From Tubiluchus corallicola (Eukaryota > Priapulida > Priapulimorpha > Priapulimorphida > Tubiluchidae), in assembly GCA_030141605.1 (NCBI GenBank), contig JAQGDQ010000182.1, positions 1 through 45,000 of the forward strand: a stretch of 45,000 bases of DNA. Direction: 5' to 3'. Below are positions 12,701 to 23,396 of the stretch, in pieces (positions within the stretch are counted from its first letter, which is position 1; each line of letters opens with the position of its first letter). The notes under the pieces were generated by a model. It was not told the DNA's origin and searched no databases. It was given only the letters and a program-made list of their open reading frames with translations. Made by a program: the position numbers and the translations under genes.

Positions 12701-15700
12701 GTATCTTTTTTATACACTTTGTTACACCCGAAATTACTCAAAGACCAGCTGTACTCGAGGAGACTTTTGTGACATGACCCAGAGCGTGACTTATCATCAG
12801 GGATGTTGTTTTAAGATGAGCCATTGCTGTGACCGAACTGGTAGCGGCATTTCAGTCATGTTTAGATCCTTCTTGTATGAGGTGAACAGTGAGTAACAAC
12901 CTCATGTCGTGCACACAAAGCATGGGCATCTTACCCATTCAGCCACAACCTTGCTACATTTTTTAGGTATTTTTCATGCATTATTACTTGCACTAAGTTA
13001 AAATATGGGATAATTTCGGGTGAAATTCCAAATGTTGTATTGTTGTTAAATGGGCATTCACAAATTTGCATTTCTGCAATTGTTATCAGAAAAAATGTAT
13101 GCAGTTTTACTTATATTTATGTACAATAGAGCTCATACATTTCTACATGTTTCATTGTGCTTGTATGCTTCTGATGCTAATTTTTGACTTTTTTTAATAG
13201 ATGCTCAGTTCTGGCATCTTGTGCATACGTGTCTCTGCATGTTGGGGATAGCTTAATGGCACTGAGATATGCGGAACGACTACTTGCACATCCTGACCTA
13301 CCAGGTGTCTACAAGTAAGTACACTTTTCTCTGTGTATCCTAAATTTTGTGTTATATCCGTTATATAGTGGGGATTATGTTTGCATAACTTTCTACCCAT
13401 GAAAAAGCAATTGTACCCGAAATAGAAACGAAATGAGAAAAAAGTGCAAAATCATCGTGGTTGTTTGAAAAACTCATCATGTAGTTTTTAACTGTGATTT
13501 TTTTAACTTTTAAATGTGTTGAAATAAATATTTAAGTTAAGTTTAGTGAAATGGAGAATCATGAGACTTAGACAGGTTTGAAGGTTTTAAACGAAATGTG
13601 ATATACAGTTTTGTATTACACGCACACATTGCAAAAATTAAAAAAGGCAAACATTAATATTGTGAAAGCCATTGTCAAAAATCTTGTGTGTTGTAACAAG
13701 TTGGAAATTTCTCGTGAATTGATATATTATACTGTGGTGCAACAAGGATTTAATACAATACACAAGATTTAATGTAATAAAAAATTTTATGCCTTTTATC
13801 CTCAAAAAACTTAATTTGGTTGATGTTTTAGCAAAGCTTAACTAATCAGTTCAGAGTCAGTGAATAGTCAGAGTATTATTAATTAAAGGTTCATTTTACA
13901 TTAAATGTAATAGGTATTTGGGACACCTGTATACTGCCGAAGCTCTCATCTTATTAGATCGAATATCAGAAGCAGTGGATAATTTAACACCTGAAATTAG
14001 CAACCTGTCAATGAGACTACCAACAGACTCAGCAAAAACTGATGATAACGAGGATAGTGGAAAATCAGACACATTTGGTATGCTGTGTGGTTTATACCTT
14101 ACAGAGATTATAAACATTTGCTGATAAGGTCAGTTTTGTGAGGTCTTTTTGTAGAGAACTTGGAAGATCTATTTGCAAAGAACGAGCTTGAACTTAAATG
14201 AGGTTGTTTTAATTAGAAACTTAAAAAAACTTTTTTGAACCACATTTAAGCTACAGTTAAGAATTACAGTAAATGGAAGTATAAGTTGAAATAATTCACA
14301 ATAAGTTCAAATAATTTATTCACCCAGTGATTTACATGCCTTAGTTGAGTGACCTTTTCTAATGTGTGTGTAAATAACAAGGATGCTCTGGCTGTAAAGA
14401 AATTTGGCTTTTTTAACTCTTGTCTTGTCTTGTTTTTGTGATACTTCTACATTTTTGAAAAGCCAGCTTTTCATGAGTGTTGTACCTTAGTGTACGCAAA
14501 TGATGGCAAAGATTTTATAAATCAGTAATTTTTGGTTAAAAAGTGATAGTATTTAGAAAAAGACTAGATTTTGACTATAGTGGAAAGAGATTTTTACTCT
14601 TTATCCTGCCAAAATTTAGGTGGCTAACAGTTAAGTTTAAATTTGCCTAATGATTGTAAACAGGTGAAATCTTCAATAATTGCTAAACAATGTTATAATA
14701 GATTTCGCTTGTACAATTTATTTTGTAACTTCTAAAATAAGACAGATATTATAAAAAAATGTAATTTTTAAATAAAATTTAAATTCTTAAATGTCTCATA
14801 AAATCCCCATTTTTCAGCTTTCACTCATGTTTATCTGTATCTATGGTAAATGGCTTAAAACTTGTTTTAAATGTCCCTTGTCTTTCATTTAAGACAAATG
14901 ACTGTATTTTAAGAATAATATCAGTATTTGAATTTATTTTTGTTTAGTTCAAGCACACTGGTTTCCAGATAAACTTCCAGTAGCAATGTTGGTAATGCAA
15001 TATAATCTGTGTGTGGCATATACGATAAGAGGTGAATTTGAAAAGGCTCAACAAATGCTATGGAAGGTGAGGATGGTTTTATGCAGTTCGTCTCGTGATT
15101 AATTACAATTAGATTCTGTAAACATAATTTTATTGCGTAATAAATTTGTGTGATCTTCCAGCACAGCAGCAGTAACACATCACACATAAGACAGTGTTGG
15201 CTAGTCGCACCATTACTGTAGTACCACTATTAAAATTAGTAGCTAGTAGCGTAATGGTAACGCCAATACTTCAAAAATGAGTAGCGGTAAATTGTAATTT
15301 CACCACTTTTTTAATAGTGCTGTAATAGCGCTACACCACTCCATTTAATCAGTTAATACTACATAGCATTGGTATACCGGGGGGGGGGGGGGACTGCCCC
15401 CCAAATTTTCGGGTTTAAAAAATTTCGGGCAGAACTGCCCTTTGTATTTTCAGAAAATAGTTTTTCAATTTCAAAATTGATGTTTTTTCAGATTTCAATC
15501 GTCATCGCCTTATTTTTTCCTGGAATTCAAATATGGCCCGAATCTTGACAGAGTAATATTTATGCCATGCACCTGGATGCCTGAATCTTGATCTCACAGG
15601 AGGCGCCGTCCGCGCCGGTCCCGGACAGGCAGTGAGAGTGGTCTGGAAACAATTAGCATTCGCAAAATTGAAAATATACTAGTCGCTGCAAGTCTCCTAT

Positions 15701-17821
15701 TGTTTATAGAGCTCTTATCGCTTCCTGGTTTGAGTGCGGCGCACATTGATGAAAGATTTTCGGAACAAAACAAACGTGATAAATTCTTTTTCTGAGCTAA
15801 TTTGACCGACGTGAGAATGTGGCAAGTCTCTGTGCATAGCTGCATTCTTAATTCTTGCGTCTTGCATGGTGATTGCTGATTTGACAGATTATGTAACCGA
15901 TTCGTATATCAGTCATGAAATATGGATAATTCCTCTTTTCTGGTCCATCGCTCTGTCATCTCAGTCATTCAGTGTTCACTGGAAGTAAACTGTTCTGTTC
16001 TGGAAGTTATCGCCACACTTCTGGTTCTTAGGACACTGTTTTTACCATAATCAATGACAATCTTTGAAACTAATGACCCAGGTGCTTGAGCATAATCGAA
16101 CAAGCACAGCTTATCAAGATATCTGGCCATATAGGTCATATCATGTGTTGTGCATCACATTTCAATATGGCTAATAAATAATGTTGATCAGCTTCATGAG
16201 TTCAGTCTTATGTCATCAGAAATGACGCCTTTTTGTATTCGCTATCTGGAACTTAGTAAGGTTGTACTTGTTGAAATGGGGGCCTAAAAATCGTGAAATT
16301 CTAAGAATTCGGGCAAAGAATTCACTGCTTCCCCAAAATTCAGGGACCCTATGCTGCATAGCGAGTTGTGTTTTCGTTGCTTAGCTAGAACATTGATACA
16401 ATTTGGTATAATTTGTATTTGTACCTGTGTTTTTGTACAGGTGAAATCTTCCGTTATTGCTAAACAATGTTATAATAGATTTCGCTTGTACAATTTAATT
16501 TGCAACTTCTAAGGCTTACCTACTACCTAACAATTTAACTATAACTATTAACTAGTTTTTTAATGTACCACCTATATTTTGGAGTGTACTATATCAATGA
16601 TGCACAGAAGTCTGAAGTTGCCACAAAATGAGACAGTTGTGGCTATTGTAGTTGTACATACATACAATCATACAGATTATAGTTGCAATCTGTTTTTAAA
16701 AATAGCGATAGCGGTAGCACCACTACTTTTCAGGAGTGTAATCATATTGATAGCACTACTACATTTTATAAGTAATTGACCCAACACTGCATATCAGAAG
16801 CACAAAAGTGACTAATAGTAGAGAAAAGCAAAAAGTACCACGTAATGTTTCCTGAAATAGAATAAGTCTTGGAAACTTGTGCATTGACACGGGCAAGTCT
16901 TACAGCCGTTCCTGAATAGTTAGTCTTCCTATTCCATAGTTAGTCACTGCTCTAGAAGGGGTATTGAAACATAGTGAACTTCATGTTTGATTAGAAAAAG
17001 ATGTACAGCTAATGCAGAGCAGCTCTAAATGTAAATGACAACTGTGCTGCAGTTTGTTCATAAACCAATAGTTTAGACTGTTAACAGTTCACTTGTTCCC
17101 AGTGAGCTGATGTCTGGTTGGACTATTTATGCAAAACAATCAACATCAGTGTAGTGTGTGTATTGTTTCCAGTTTTTTACAGGTTCATAACTCAGAGTAA
17201 CTGTTTCATCAACATTCAATAACTTTTGTCAGAAAATTTTAATTGTATTAGACAGTTTAGCTACTATTGTAAGTGTTTTTGCCTATCATGCTAAATTTGT
17301 TTTACACAGTTTAATTATACACAGATTAATTTAAACTTTTTGTTTCTTCTAGCTAACGTAGACATATATAATTGAATTTTCTTTTTTTAGCTTGCTGCTT
17401 TGTTCAAGTCAACTACTGGATTACCTGAGATTCCTGCACACTTGTTAGTGCTTGCACTATATGTGTCTCTTCAACTTGGTAAATTTTTCGATACTTGTTA
17501 TTGAATATTTCATTCATTGTGTATGTTGCAATTTTTATTTTTCACAGCGCCATTGCAGACCTTGCAAAATACAGGTGGCAGAGTTTTGCAAAAAAGAATC
17601 AGAGATTTAGTAGTCGGTCAGGAAACGTTTCATTTAGTTTGATTTCGCTTGGTTTCAAGGAATATCACTACAATTAACGATGGAAAATGAGTGAAACCAT
17701 TCCATTCTTCCTTGTCCATTGTTTATGTAAATTTTTTTTAATTGCTGTCACTGTTTTTTCAGGCCACACAGACATGGCACGTGTCATCATCAAACAAAAT
17801 TTTCCCAGCTTAAGAACATAA
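3798..17821 (+). CDS. CNOT10: CCR4-NOT transcription complex subunit 10 (CNOT10), 14 exons
   Basis: CNOT10 is a TPR-repeat subunit of the CCR4-NOT deadenylase; with CNOT11 it binds the CNOT1 N-terminus in mRNA decay. Exons: 3798-3857, 5195-5353, 6283-6433, 7168-7367, 8006-8089, 8487-8787, 10609-10826, 11786-11907, 12441-12659, 13201-13314, 13914-14077, 14948-15066, 17391-17478, 17763-17821. All introns are GT-AG and all phases agree, giving 2058 nt and 685 residues. An in-frame TAA lies 9 nt before the ATG. Residues 1-20 come from exon 1 and align without gaps to the vertebrate N-terminus. Diagnostic blocks are [10 protein letters not shown] (exon 4), FNNLGCIHF and KHNLGLFY (exon 6), [13 protein letters not shown] (residues 374-386) and [11 protein letters not shown] (exon 11). 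An acidic Glu/Ala/Lys-rich linker followed by PAPPGSPL lies in exon 9. The protein ends at FPSLRT, so the roughly 60-residue Pro-rich tail of vertebrate CNOT10 is absent. Family assignment is from recognised sequence; exon edges were worked out by hand. Confidence 0.95.
3888..4400 (+). mobile_element. LINE fragment (C-terminal part of reverse transcriptase ORF) in CNOT10 intron 1
   Basis: Three frame-shifted pieces match the C-terminal region that follows the reverse transcriptase in non-LTR retrotransposons: MEYASRAW from 3986, [18 protein letters not shown] at 4051-4104, and [18 protein letters not shown] from 4299. Between them a piece near 4185-4240 resembles the RH-x-YKYVEVPC region. Stops and frameshifts make it a dead relic. 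It has the same orientation as CNOT10. Confidence 0.75.
5453..5638. mobile_element. short pogo/Tigger-like MITE in CNOT10 intron 2
   Basis: A 186-bp segment bounded by inverted CAGTCAAAC (5453-5461) and GTTTGACTG (5630-5638). Inside these, the left arm continues TTCTTTATACCG and the right arm, read inverted, ACTCGTTATAACACC, so the similarity extends for about 20 bp. The right end is followed by TA, as expected for a TA target duplication; the left flank has TG. Such termini are typical of pogo/Tigger-type Tc1-mariner MITEs. There is no coding capacity. Confidence 0.65.
8920..9800 (+). mobile_element. LINE fragment (reverse transcriptase C-terminal half) in CNOT10 intron 6
   Basis: Pieces typical of the region after the FADD box of a non-LTR reverse transcriptase occur in order: FCDDGISVL near 8928, [11 protein letters not shown] from 9124, SINGVTLNS near 9190, then [15 protein letters not shown] from 9344. 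Later frames to about 9790 keep the hydrophobic pattern of the C-terminus. It contains stops and frameshifts. An AT-rich stretch and (AT)n repeats follow at 9885-9935 and may be the former 3' tail. It has the same orientation as the host gene. Confidence 0.65.
9885..9935. repeat. (AT)n microsatellite pair
   Basis: Two alternating TA runs separated by CGTGTGTATGTATACATACA. The repeat is directly downstream of the LINE fragment in CNOT10 intron 6. Confidence 0.9.
12690..12955 (-). mobile_element. tRNA-derived SINE in CNOT10 intron 9
   Basis: Read on the minus strand, TGGCTGAATGG (12945-12935) resembles the RNA polymerase III A box and GGTTGTTACTC (12901-12891) resembles a B box. Their starts are 44 nt apart, the spacing found in tRNA genes. 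The rest of the segment (to about 12690) is more GC-rich than the surrounding intron and does not fold as a tRNA acceptor, so a SINE body is more likely than a tRNA gene. The borders are approximate. Confidence 0.5.
14661..14735 (+). repeat. 75-bp repeat, copy 1 (CNOT10 intron 11)
   Basis: The segment starting CAGGTGAAATCTTC and ending AACTTCTAA recurs at 16438-16512 with five differences in 75 positions. Flanking sequence is unrelated on both sides, so the repeat unit has sharp edges. Confidence 0.9.
15364..16356. mobile_element. probable nested DNA transposon within the hAT-like element
   Basis: The left side starts TAGCATTGGTATACC followed by 14 G (15379-15392) and ACTGCCCCCC. The right side, read inverted, starts CAGCATAGGGTCCCTG and runs into a GGGG tract. 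CATAGC occurs at both borders (15362-15367 and 16357-16362) and may be a target duplication. The interior is more GC-rich than the intron. A minus-strand open frame (15845-15594) inside has no recognised similarity. Ends and class are tentative. Confidence 0.4.
16438..16512 (+). repeat. 75-bp repeat, copy 2 (inside the hAT-like element)
   Basis: The partner of 14661-14735, at about 93 percent identity. It lies between the right end of the putative nested element and the right end of the hAT-like element, in the same orientation as copy 1. Confidence 0.9.
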
Positions 17822-18096
17822 CATCAACCAGCGAAGGACATTAACTGTGCAAAAGGCTTACGTTGGGTAACAGTCCATTCCATGCACAACTGTGCCTGGT
17901 TAGTCAAGGCAAACTGCTGGGTCAGTAAAACTAATACAACCACCAGAAAGCTACTGGATAACTGTCTACATCTTTTGCTGAATGTTGTTTTCTGTTGCAT
18001 GTTAATTGTATGTGGCTTTATGGGATATCATCTTACCAGATGAAATTTGATACTGAGAATTCTGTCTTGTTTTGAACCATTTTGAATAATGTAATC

Positions 18097-18102
18097 AATA
18101 AA
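18097..18102 (+). terminator. CNOT10 polyadenylation signal
   Basis: AATAAA, 276 nt after the CNOT10 stop codon and followed by AT-rich and GT-containing sequence. It is the first canonical hexamer downstream of the gene. Confidence 0.65.
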
Positions 18103-18109
18103 ACAATAT

Positions 18110-19910
18110 CACTTGTATGTAGTCACATTTCTGTACAGCCAAAAATTGGCTAGCCAAGGCACATGGAAAAATCAAATTTTGTACCAAAATTTAAAAAATT
18201 CTGTGTCTTGCTAAGTGGTGGCCAAATTGAAGAATATAGGGCATATATGTAGCAAAACAGAGTCTACACCTTGTTCACAGAATAACTGAAAATTTATGCT
18301 TTTGTAAATCCAGCAAAATTTGTCTTTGAAAGTATGCATACTTAAGCTGACATTGTTGCTATAATTTTGTTGCCTTTTCAAAAACTTTTTGAAATTGAAA
18401 ATTACATTCTTAATCAATTTGAGGCTTTTGAAAACCTAATGAAACTGACAGAGATGATTGTTATGTCGTCCAACAAAGCCAGTCCAAACCACTAATAAAG
18501 TTTGCTGTAATTTATTCAGTTTTAATGTTGTATGGAAGTGTTTGATTTTAGCAATCCTGAGGTTTTCAACTGTTTTGAATGTTGGCCCGTTTTCAAAAAG
18601 AAGTATTGGGTTATTGCAACAAATTCTAACTTTATGGAACAATACATGAACCTTACAATGATTGACAGTTTATATTCATTCATAGGTTTATGTCTCGGTA
18701 ATCAGTCTAAGCAGTCTTGCAAACAGTGAAAGATATAAGATATAAGAGCTATGAGTTGATAGAAAATTATTATGCTGTTAAGTCTTCTACTTCAATTGGA
18801 CTGATAACTGATTCTTTTTGAATGAAATTAGAATTTAACATGATTCTGGAGCATTACAAAATAAATAATGGATGAAATTAATATTCTTATCATATTACTT
18901 TTTTGTTTGTTTGTTTGTTTCATTGGAAGAAAGTTTAGTATTCTTTCAAGATGTGAAGTAAATTCGTATGAAGTGTTCAAGCTTAATAAGCTACATAATT
19001 AATTTTTGAAATTATCTTTATAATAAAATGTAACGCCTGTATACTTGATTCATGTTTGAAAAATGAAAACCTATATAATTTGACCTCCACTCTGCCTTTC
19101 ACCTTTCACGTTGTTTAGTAATTATGAGCCTGAAACTAAAACTGGTATTTTAATTAGGTACAAATGAAGTACTATTTGTCAGTAGTTTACTGTAATTGCA
19201 AACTGTATAATTTGCAAACGAACGAGTCTTAATAAGCTTAGTGGTTTTCTGAAAGGAATATTATGTACCAGACTGACTTGAATCCAATACCTAGCTGCTT
19301 TCATATCCAAATTACTGATTCCTATCCAAATTAGAAATTACTTGACAGTTGTTCAGAAAGATCAAATCAATCCTTTTCGAAGATGTTAATATTATAATAG
19401 AAATTTACTGAACAAAATTACCAATTTTTTCCAAATAAAATCCACGATTTCATTGTAACAACTAATGAAGAGAATGAAAATGCAGATATCTAATTGAGAA
19501 GGGCCAGCTGAGTGAGGTCAATTTGACTCGAGTTACTTTAGTATTGAATTACTAGGAACATGGATTCTTGCTGGGCTAAAGCATTACAAATTACGTCAGG
19601 GGCTTTTTAGCGAAAAGGTCAAGGTGGACAGCACACCACGCTCCTGAAGCGACAGTGAGCGGCTGAGCGCTTTGTGATAATTTTTGTGATCACATTATAA
19701 TGATATTGCTGTTTGAGGGTTTACTGCTAGCTTATAGTTTTGATAAAGTTATTAACTCACTTGAAATTATACCTTGCTTGAAAGAATGCCCGTATTGCTA
19801 ACAAAAGCAAGCGTTGAAAGCAAAGTTGAATGCGTCAAAGATCAAAGATAACGAGAAAAAGGACATTTTTTCGCAATTATACAGAATTGCGAACAAAACT
19901 TTAAACACAA
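18110..19910. other. intergenic stretch between CNOT10 and the rhodanese gene
   Basis: AT-rich with several short open frames that match nothing recognised, including overlapping ones on both strands at 18436-18729. A short (TTTG)n run lies near 18902. The last few hundred bases should hold the rhodanese promoter and 5' UTR; no clear core promoter element was seen. Confidence 0.45.
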
Positions 19911-20486
19911 ATGCTATTTTCTAAACTAATCACCCGGGGAATTCGGCGGAAATTTCCAGAAGTTCTTAACGTCAGTACCGAAACCTTGGCTTCGTGGATG
20001 ACTTTTAAACCAGAATCTTCAAAAAGTATTCCGTATGAATTACAAGGTAGCAGTGTAGATAATAACGACGATCAACATCCTGGCCAATTAGTTCTGCTGG
20101 ATACTCGTGAAGCTAAAGAGGTGGAGGTTAGTAATATTCCACGTGCATTTCATATCAGCCCACGAAGTACAGGTGAAGAAATTTTAAGTAAAGTCGTTCA
20201 GTGTACCGCTGATTCAACAGAGAAAAAAGTGTCTGCAGTGTTTTATTGTTCTGTTGGATATCGAGCTTCAGCCATAGCACAGCAACTAATGGATCACCTG
20301 AAAAGGGATGATATTACACTACCAAAATCTATTGAAGTGTACAATTTAGAAGGTGGTGTCTTCAAGTGGGCCAATGAAAGGCGGCCTCTTGTTGACAGTC
20401 AAAATCAACTAACAAAATATGTGCATCCCTTCAATGCAGTTTGGGGGAAGTTGCTTTACTCTGATATAAGAAAGTTGCCAATCTAA
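19911..20486 (+). CDS. single-domain rhodanese-like protein, intronless
   Basis: The 191-residue protein has a rhodanese fold (about residues 55-165). The first strand carries the conserved Asp-Arg pair (LLDTREAKE, Asp64). The active-site loop is FYCSVGYRAS with catalytic Cys113 in a six-residue CSVGYR loop. The domain ends with the usual GGVFKWAN (residues 148-155). Cys113 predicts sulfurtransferase or related persulfide chemistry; the substrate is unknown. Residues 1-15 are basic and amphipathic (MLFSKLITRGIRRK), which could be a mitochondrial presequence. The conserved tail TKYVHPFNAVWGKLL is found in other eukaryotic single-rhodanese proteins. An in-frame TAA lies 9 nt before the ATG, so the start is firm. 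The gene has no intron, unlike its neighbours. It is 2.1 kb downstream of CNOT10 on the same strand, with no sign that they are co-regulated. Confidence 0.9.
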   Translation: MLFSKLITRGIRRKFPEVLNVSTETLASWMTFKPESSKSIPYELQGSSVDNNDDQHPGQLVLLDTREAKEVEVSNIPRAFHISPRSTGEEILSKVVQCTADSTEKKVSAVFYCSVGYRASAIAQQLMDHLKRDDITLPKSIEVYNLEGGVFKWANERRPLVDSQNQLTKYVHPFNAVWGKLLYSDIRKLPI

Positions 20487-23396
20487 AGCGCTGTTATTAT
20501 ACACTTATTATAAATGATAAGAAATTTAGTTTTGACAAATGAGTAACAATGCTTTTGTGTTTTTAATTTATGTGAATTAGAGGCAGATGACTACGTTATA
20601 ATTTCCAAAAAAACTTTGAATATCTAGTTTTGAACTATTGAAATGCTTGTTACCAAAAAAAACTCATGAAGTTACATTCACATTTTATTCTATCAATGCT
20701 TTTGTTGTTTTTTTCAAACTGTTAAGCTAACTAGGCTTAAGCTCAAGGTTGGAATGAGACATGGCTTGAGAAAAAAGGCTGATTTAACTAAGTGCATACA
20801 ACAGTGTACTGAAGTACACAGTATCATTTTGGGTGATACAAGTATTGCAAAATTATTAGTACTTTGCATATATGTTTGTACATATTTTTCTGTATTTGAT
20901 ATAGTTTTCTTGGTTTCTGAATCATGTTCGAAACTTATAAACGTTTAGAAGTAACGTTTTTATAACTTTACACTTCATTTGTAAGATTGCTTTTAAATAT
21001 TTTGTCATGACTCATGACTTTGCTTTAACAGTAAAACAAGAACTTGAATCTTTCTGTTTAGTACTACTCTCTGTATTAACTGGTAATATATCTCTTCTGG
21101 TTCAGTGTTTCAGAATCTTAACAATGATATTGAGCTAGCTTTAGTTCCTTTCTAATGAATTTTATTTGCTACTTTATATGTTGCAAAGCTTTTGGTAGAT
21201 GCAAGTGCACTATGAATCTTGGCATTCTTGAAAAGTTAATTTAATTGTCAGCAACATGTTACCTATGTTTGGTTTATGCTGTTTGGAAAGTCACACTACC
21301 GTTTACATACAGGTGTTGCATTACGTATGCAAAAGTTATTTATAAATGTGTTTTCTATGTATTTTATGAATGTTTGTGAGATTCCATTTGCTGAATGTGG
21401 TAAGATTACATTTTTTATGCAATGTCGGATGTTGTTTTATATACACTATTTACATTAATGCACTAATTACACTAATTATCATCACTGTATATTTATATTG
21501 ATAGTTAGCGATATTATGGTTTCGAAAACAGTCTACTATTACACATAATAATCAGTATCACTTTTATAATTTTTGTATCAACACCTTTATCTTATCTGAT
21601 TTTTATTTTTATTTTATGTATATTTATTCATACATTTTATTATATAGCTTATAATAATGTAAAATAATTTGTTATATACTATACATAAAAGGCATTTATT
21701 ATGACAGCTGTTTTTTATTATACTGCATTTGAAGGTAATGTGGCTGTTAGCTGATGGCTGTATTATATAATTAGAGGTAATTTGGTGTATGTATTTGAAA
21801 TCACTGATAAATATGCATAATAGTCTTTGTCTGTTAATAGAGAAATAAAAGATAAATTTTCTAACCATTTGATTCAATGTCATTATTTGAAACTTTTTTA
21901 CATAACTATGTTTGCGAGTGAGTTGTATGTTTGATTTTACATGTAGTTGAACCATTTATTGGAAACCCGTAGATTGTAATACTTACCTAAAATGAACATG
22001 TTTATGTTTTCAGTTAATTATTTCAAGTTCACCTGGCTGTATTCTAGTGTAGTATTAATGACCTTTAGAAATGAAATTTTGAAACAAAATGACTTTGTGA
22101 GCTTAAGTATCAAATGTTCAGGAACTTTAACCTGTGATACCACCATGCTAAATCTAGAAATATTTTGATTTTAAGAATGACTAATTTATCACTAACCTAT
22201 GACATTTCTCTCTCTGTCTCTGTCCCTCTCTCTCTCTCCTTCTCTTTCTCTCTCCCCATTTTTTCTCTGTCACTTCGGTATACTGATGATGATAATAACA
22301 AGTGGTTATGAACATGGTGGTATGATGATTATGTTGATTCAGGTTGTGTTGATGAAATAGGCTGTAATGACAATGGGGCCGATGAATCATAATATTGATA
22401 GTGATGCTAATGATGACTATGACAAGGTGTGAGGAATGATGGCAATAATGATGATGACATTGGTGATGTTCACATTGGCAATAATGATGAAATGGTGATG
22501 ATGTTGTTCATAATAAAGGTGATTATAACAATGATAATGATGGTGGTGTAGTTTATGAAAGACAAATGAATTATACAGCTGCTTATTTTTTTGTTTTTTA
22601 GATAATCCTAATGCCCATTGGTATACATAAGTCAAAACAACCATAAACGAATAATTCATGTAGTAGGTTACTATTTATTTTAAAATACCATCCTCAGTTT
22701 GTTGTCACAGTAATGTGGCATATTATAAATGCACCCATTGTAATTAACACTTAAAACTACATATGCATTATAGTTCACAGTATCTTTAGAATATAACTGC
22801 TGAGGTATAAAATTTTGCATTTTAATATAAATTTGAATTAGATACTGGTACTGTACTGTAGACGTTAAATTCGTTCCTTCAATTTGTTCATTTTGGCTCG
22901 CTTAAAAGTTTTATAGAGTCGTAAGTTTTTGTATATATTAATATTGTTCCGTAGCTTCATTATTTTCCAACTAACACGTATATAATAAAATTTGTTCCGT
23001 TGCCTCGCTATTTTTCCAATTTTGTTCTATAATATAATGTGCGCACTCCTTTGAATTAGATGTACTGCGTTCGAGTGTGCTCGGAAACGAAATTTCGAGT
23101 GTCCATCTCTACAAAATCATTATTCATGCTACTTAACTTGGAATGACAAGTCGGAGACTCCGGAATTAAAATGCTAATTGTTAACTGGTTAGATCGAGTC
23201 ATAACTAATGCATTTTTTGTGGGTCGTCAGCGCAGAAACGACGAATAACTTTCTGTTGTCGAGTTCCAAGTATGAATGCACCCGAATGCAAACAACTCGT
23301 TCTTCCGGACTGTGAAGCCGTAAATTCCGAGTTTCCGGGCACACTCAAACGTGGCATTAACGATAATAAACGTAAATAATTATGTTTCATTCTTAA
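20487..23396. other. intergenic stretch between the convergent rhodanese and SDR-A genes
   Basis: No gene recognised. The nearest AATAAA for the rhodanese gene is at 21844-21849, 1.36 kb after its stop. Positions 22280-22560 are cryptically simple, rich in GAT/AAT words, and give spurious His-rich frames on the minus strand. A TTCGA-rich piece ending GTGTCCATCTCTA (about 23105) resembles a transposon end, but no partner was found. Confidence 0.45.
22207..22257. repeat. (TC)n microsatellite, imperfect
   Basis: A pyrimidine run of CTCTCT interrupted by G, CC and TT. Confidence 0.9.

Larger units (their letters stand above)
15192..16789. mobile_element. hAT-like non-autonomous DNA transposon in CNOT10 intron 12
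   Basis: The left end CAGTGTTGG (15192-15200) and right end CCAACACTG (16781-16789) form a 9-bp terminal inverted repeat of the kind seen in hAT elements. Subterminal TAGTAGCG/GTAACGCC-type words on the left and GCGGTAGCACC/TAGCACTACTAC on the right fit this. The flanking 8-mers are only loosely similar, so the target duplication is eroded or the exact ends are slightly off. A second element probably lies inside (15364-16356). No transposase was recognised. Confidence 0.5.

Noticed and set aside
18436-18729. Overlapping open frames on both strands after CNOT10
   Set aside because: They are short, have no recognised family, show no splice partners, and the composition is like the surrounding intergenic DNA.
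22181-22659. His/Tyr-rich minus-strand frames
   Set aside because: These are products of the TC and GAT-rich simple sequence in this interval.
23059-23112. TTCGA-rich segment ending GTGTCCATCTCTA that looks like a hAT terminus
   Set aside because: No inverted partner was found within the window.
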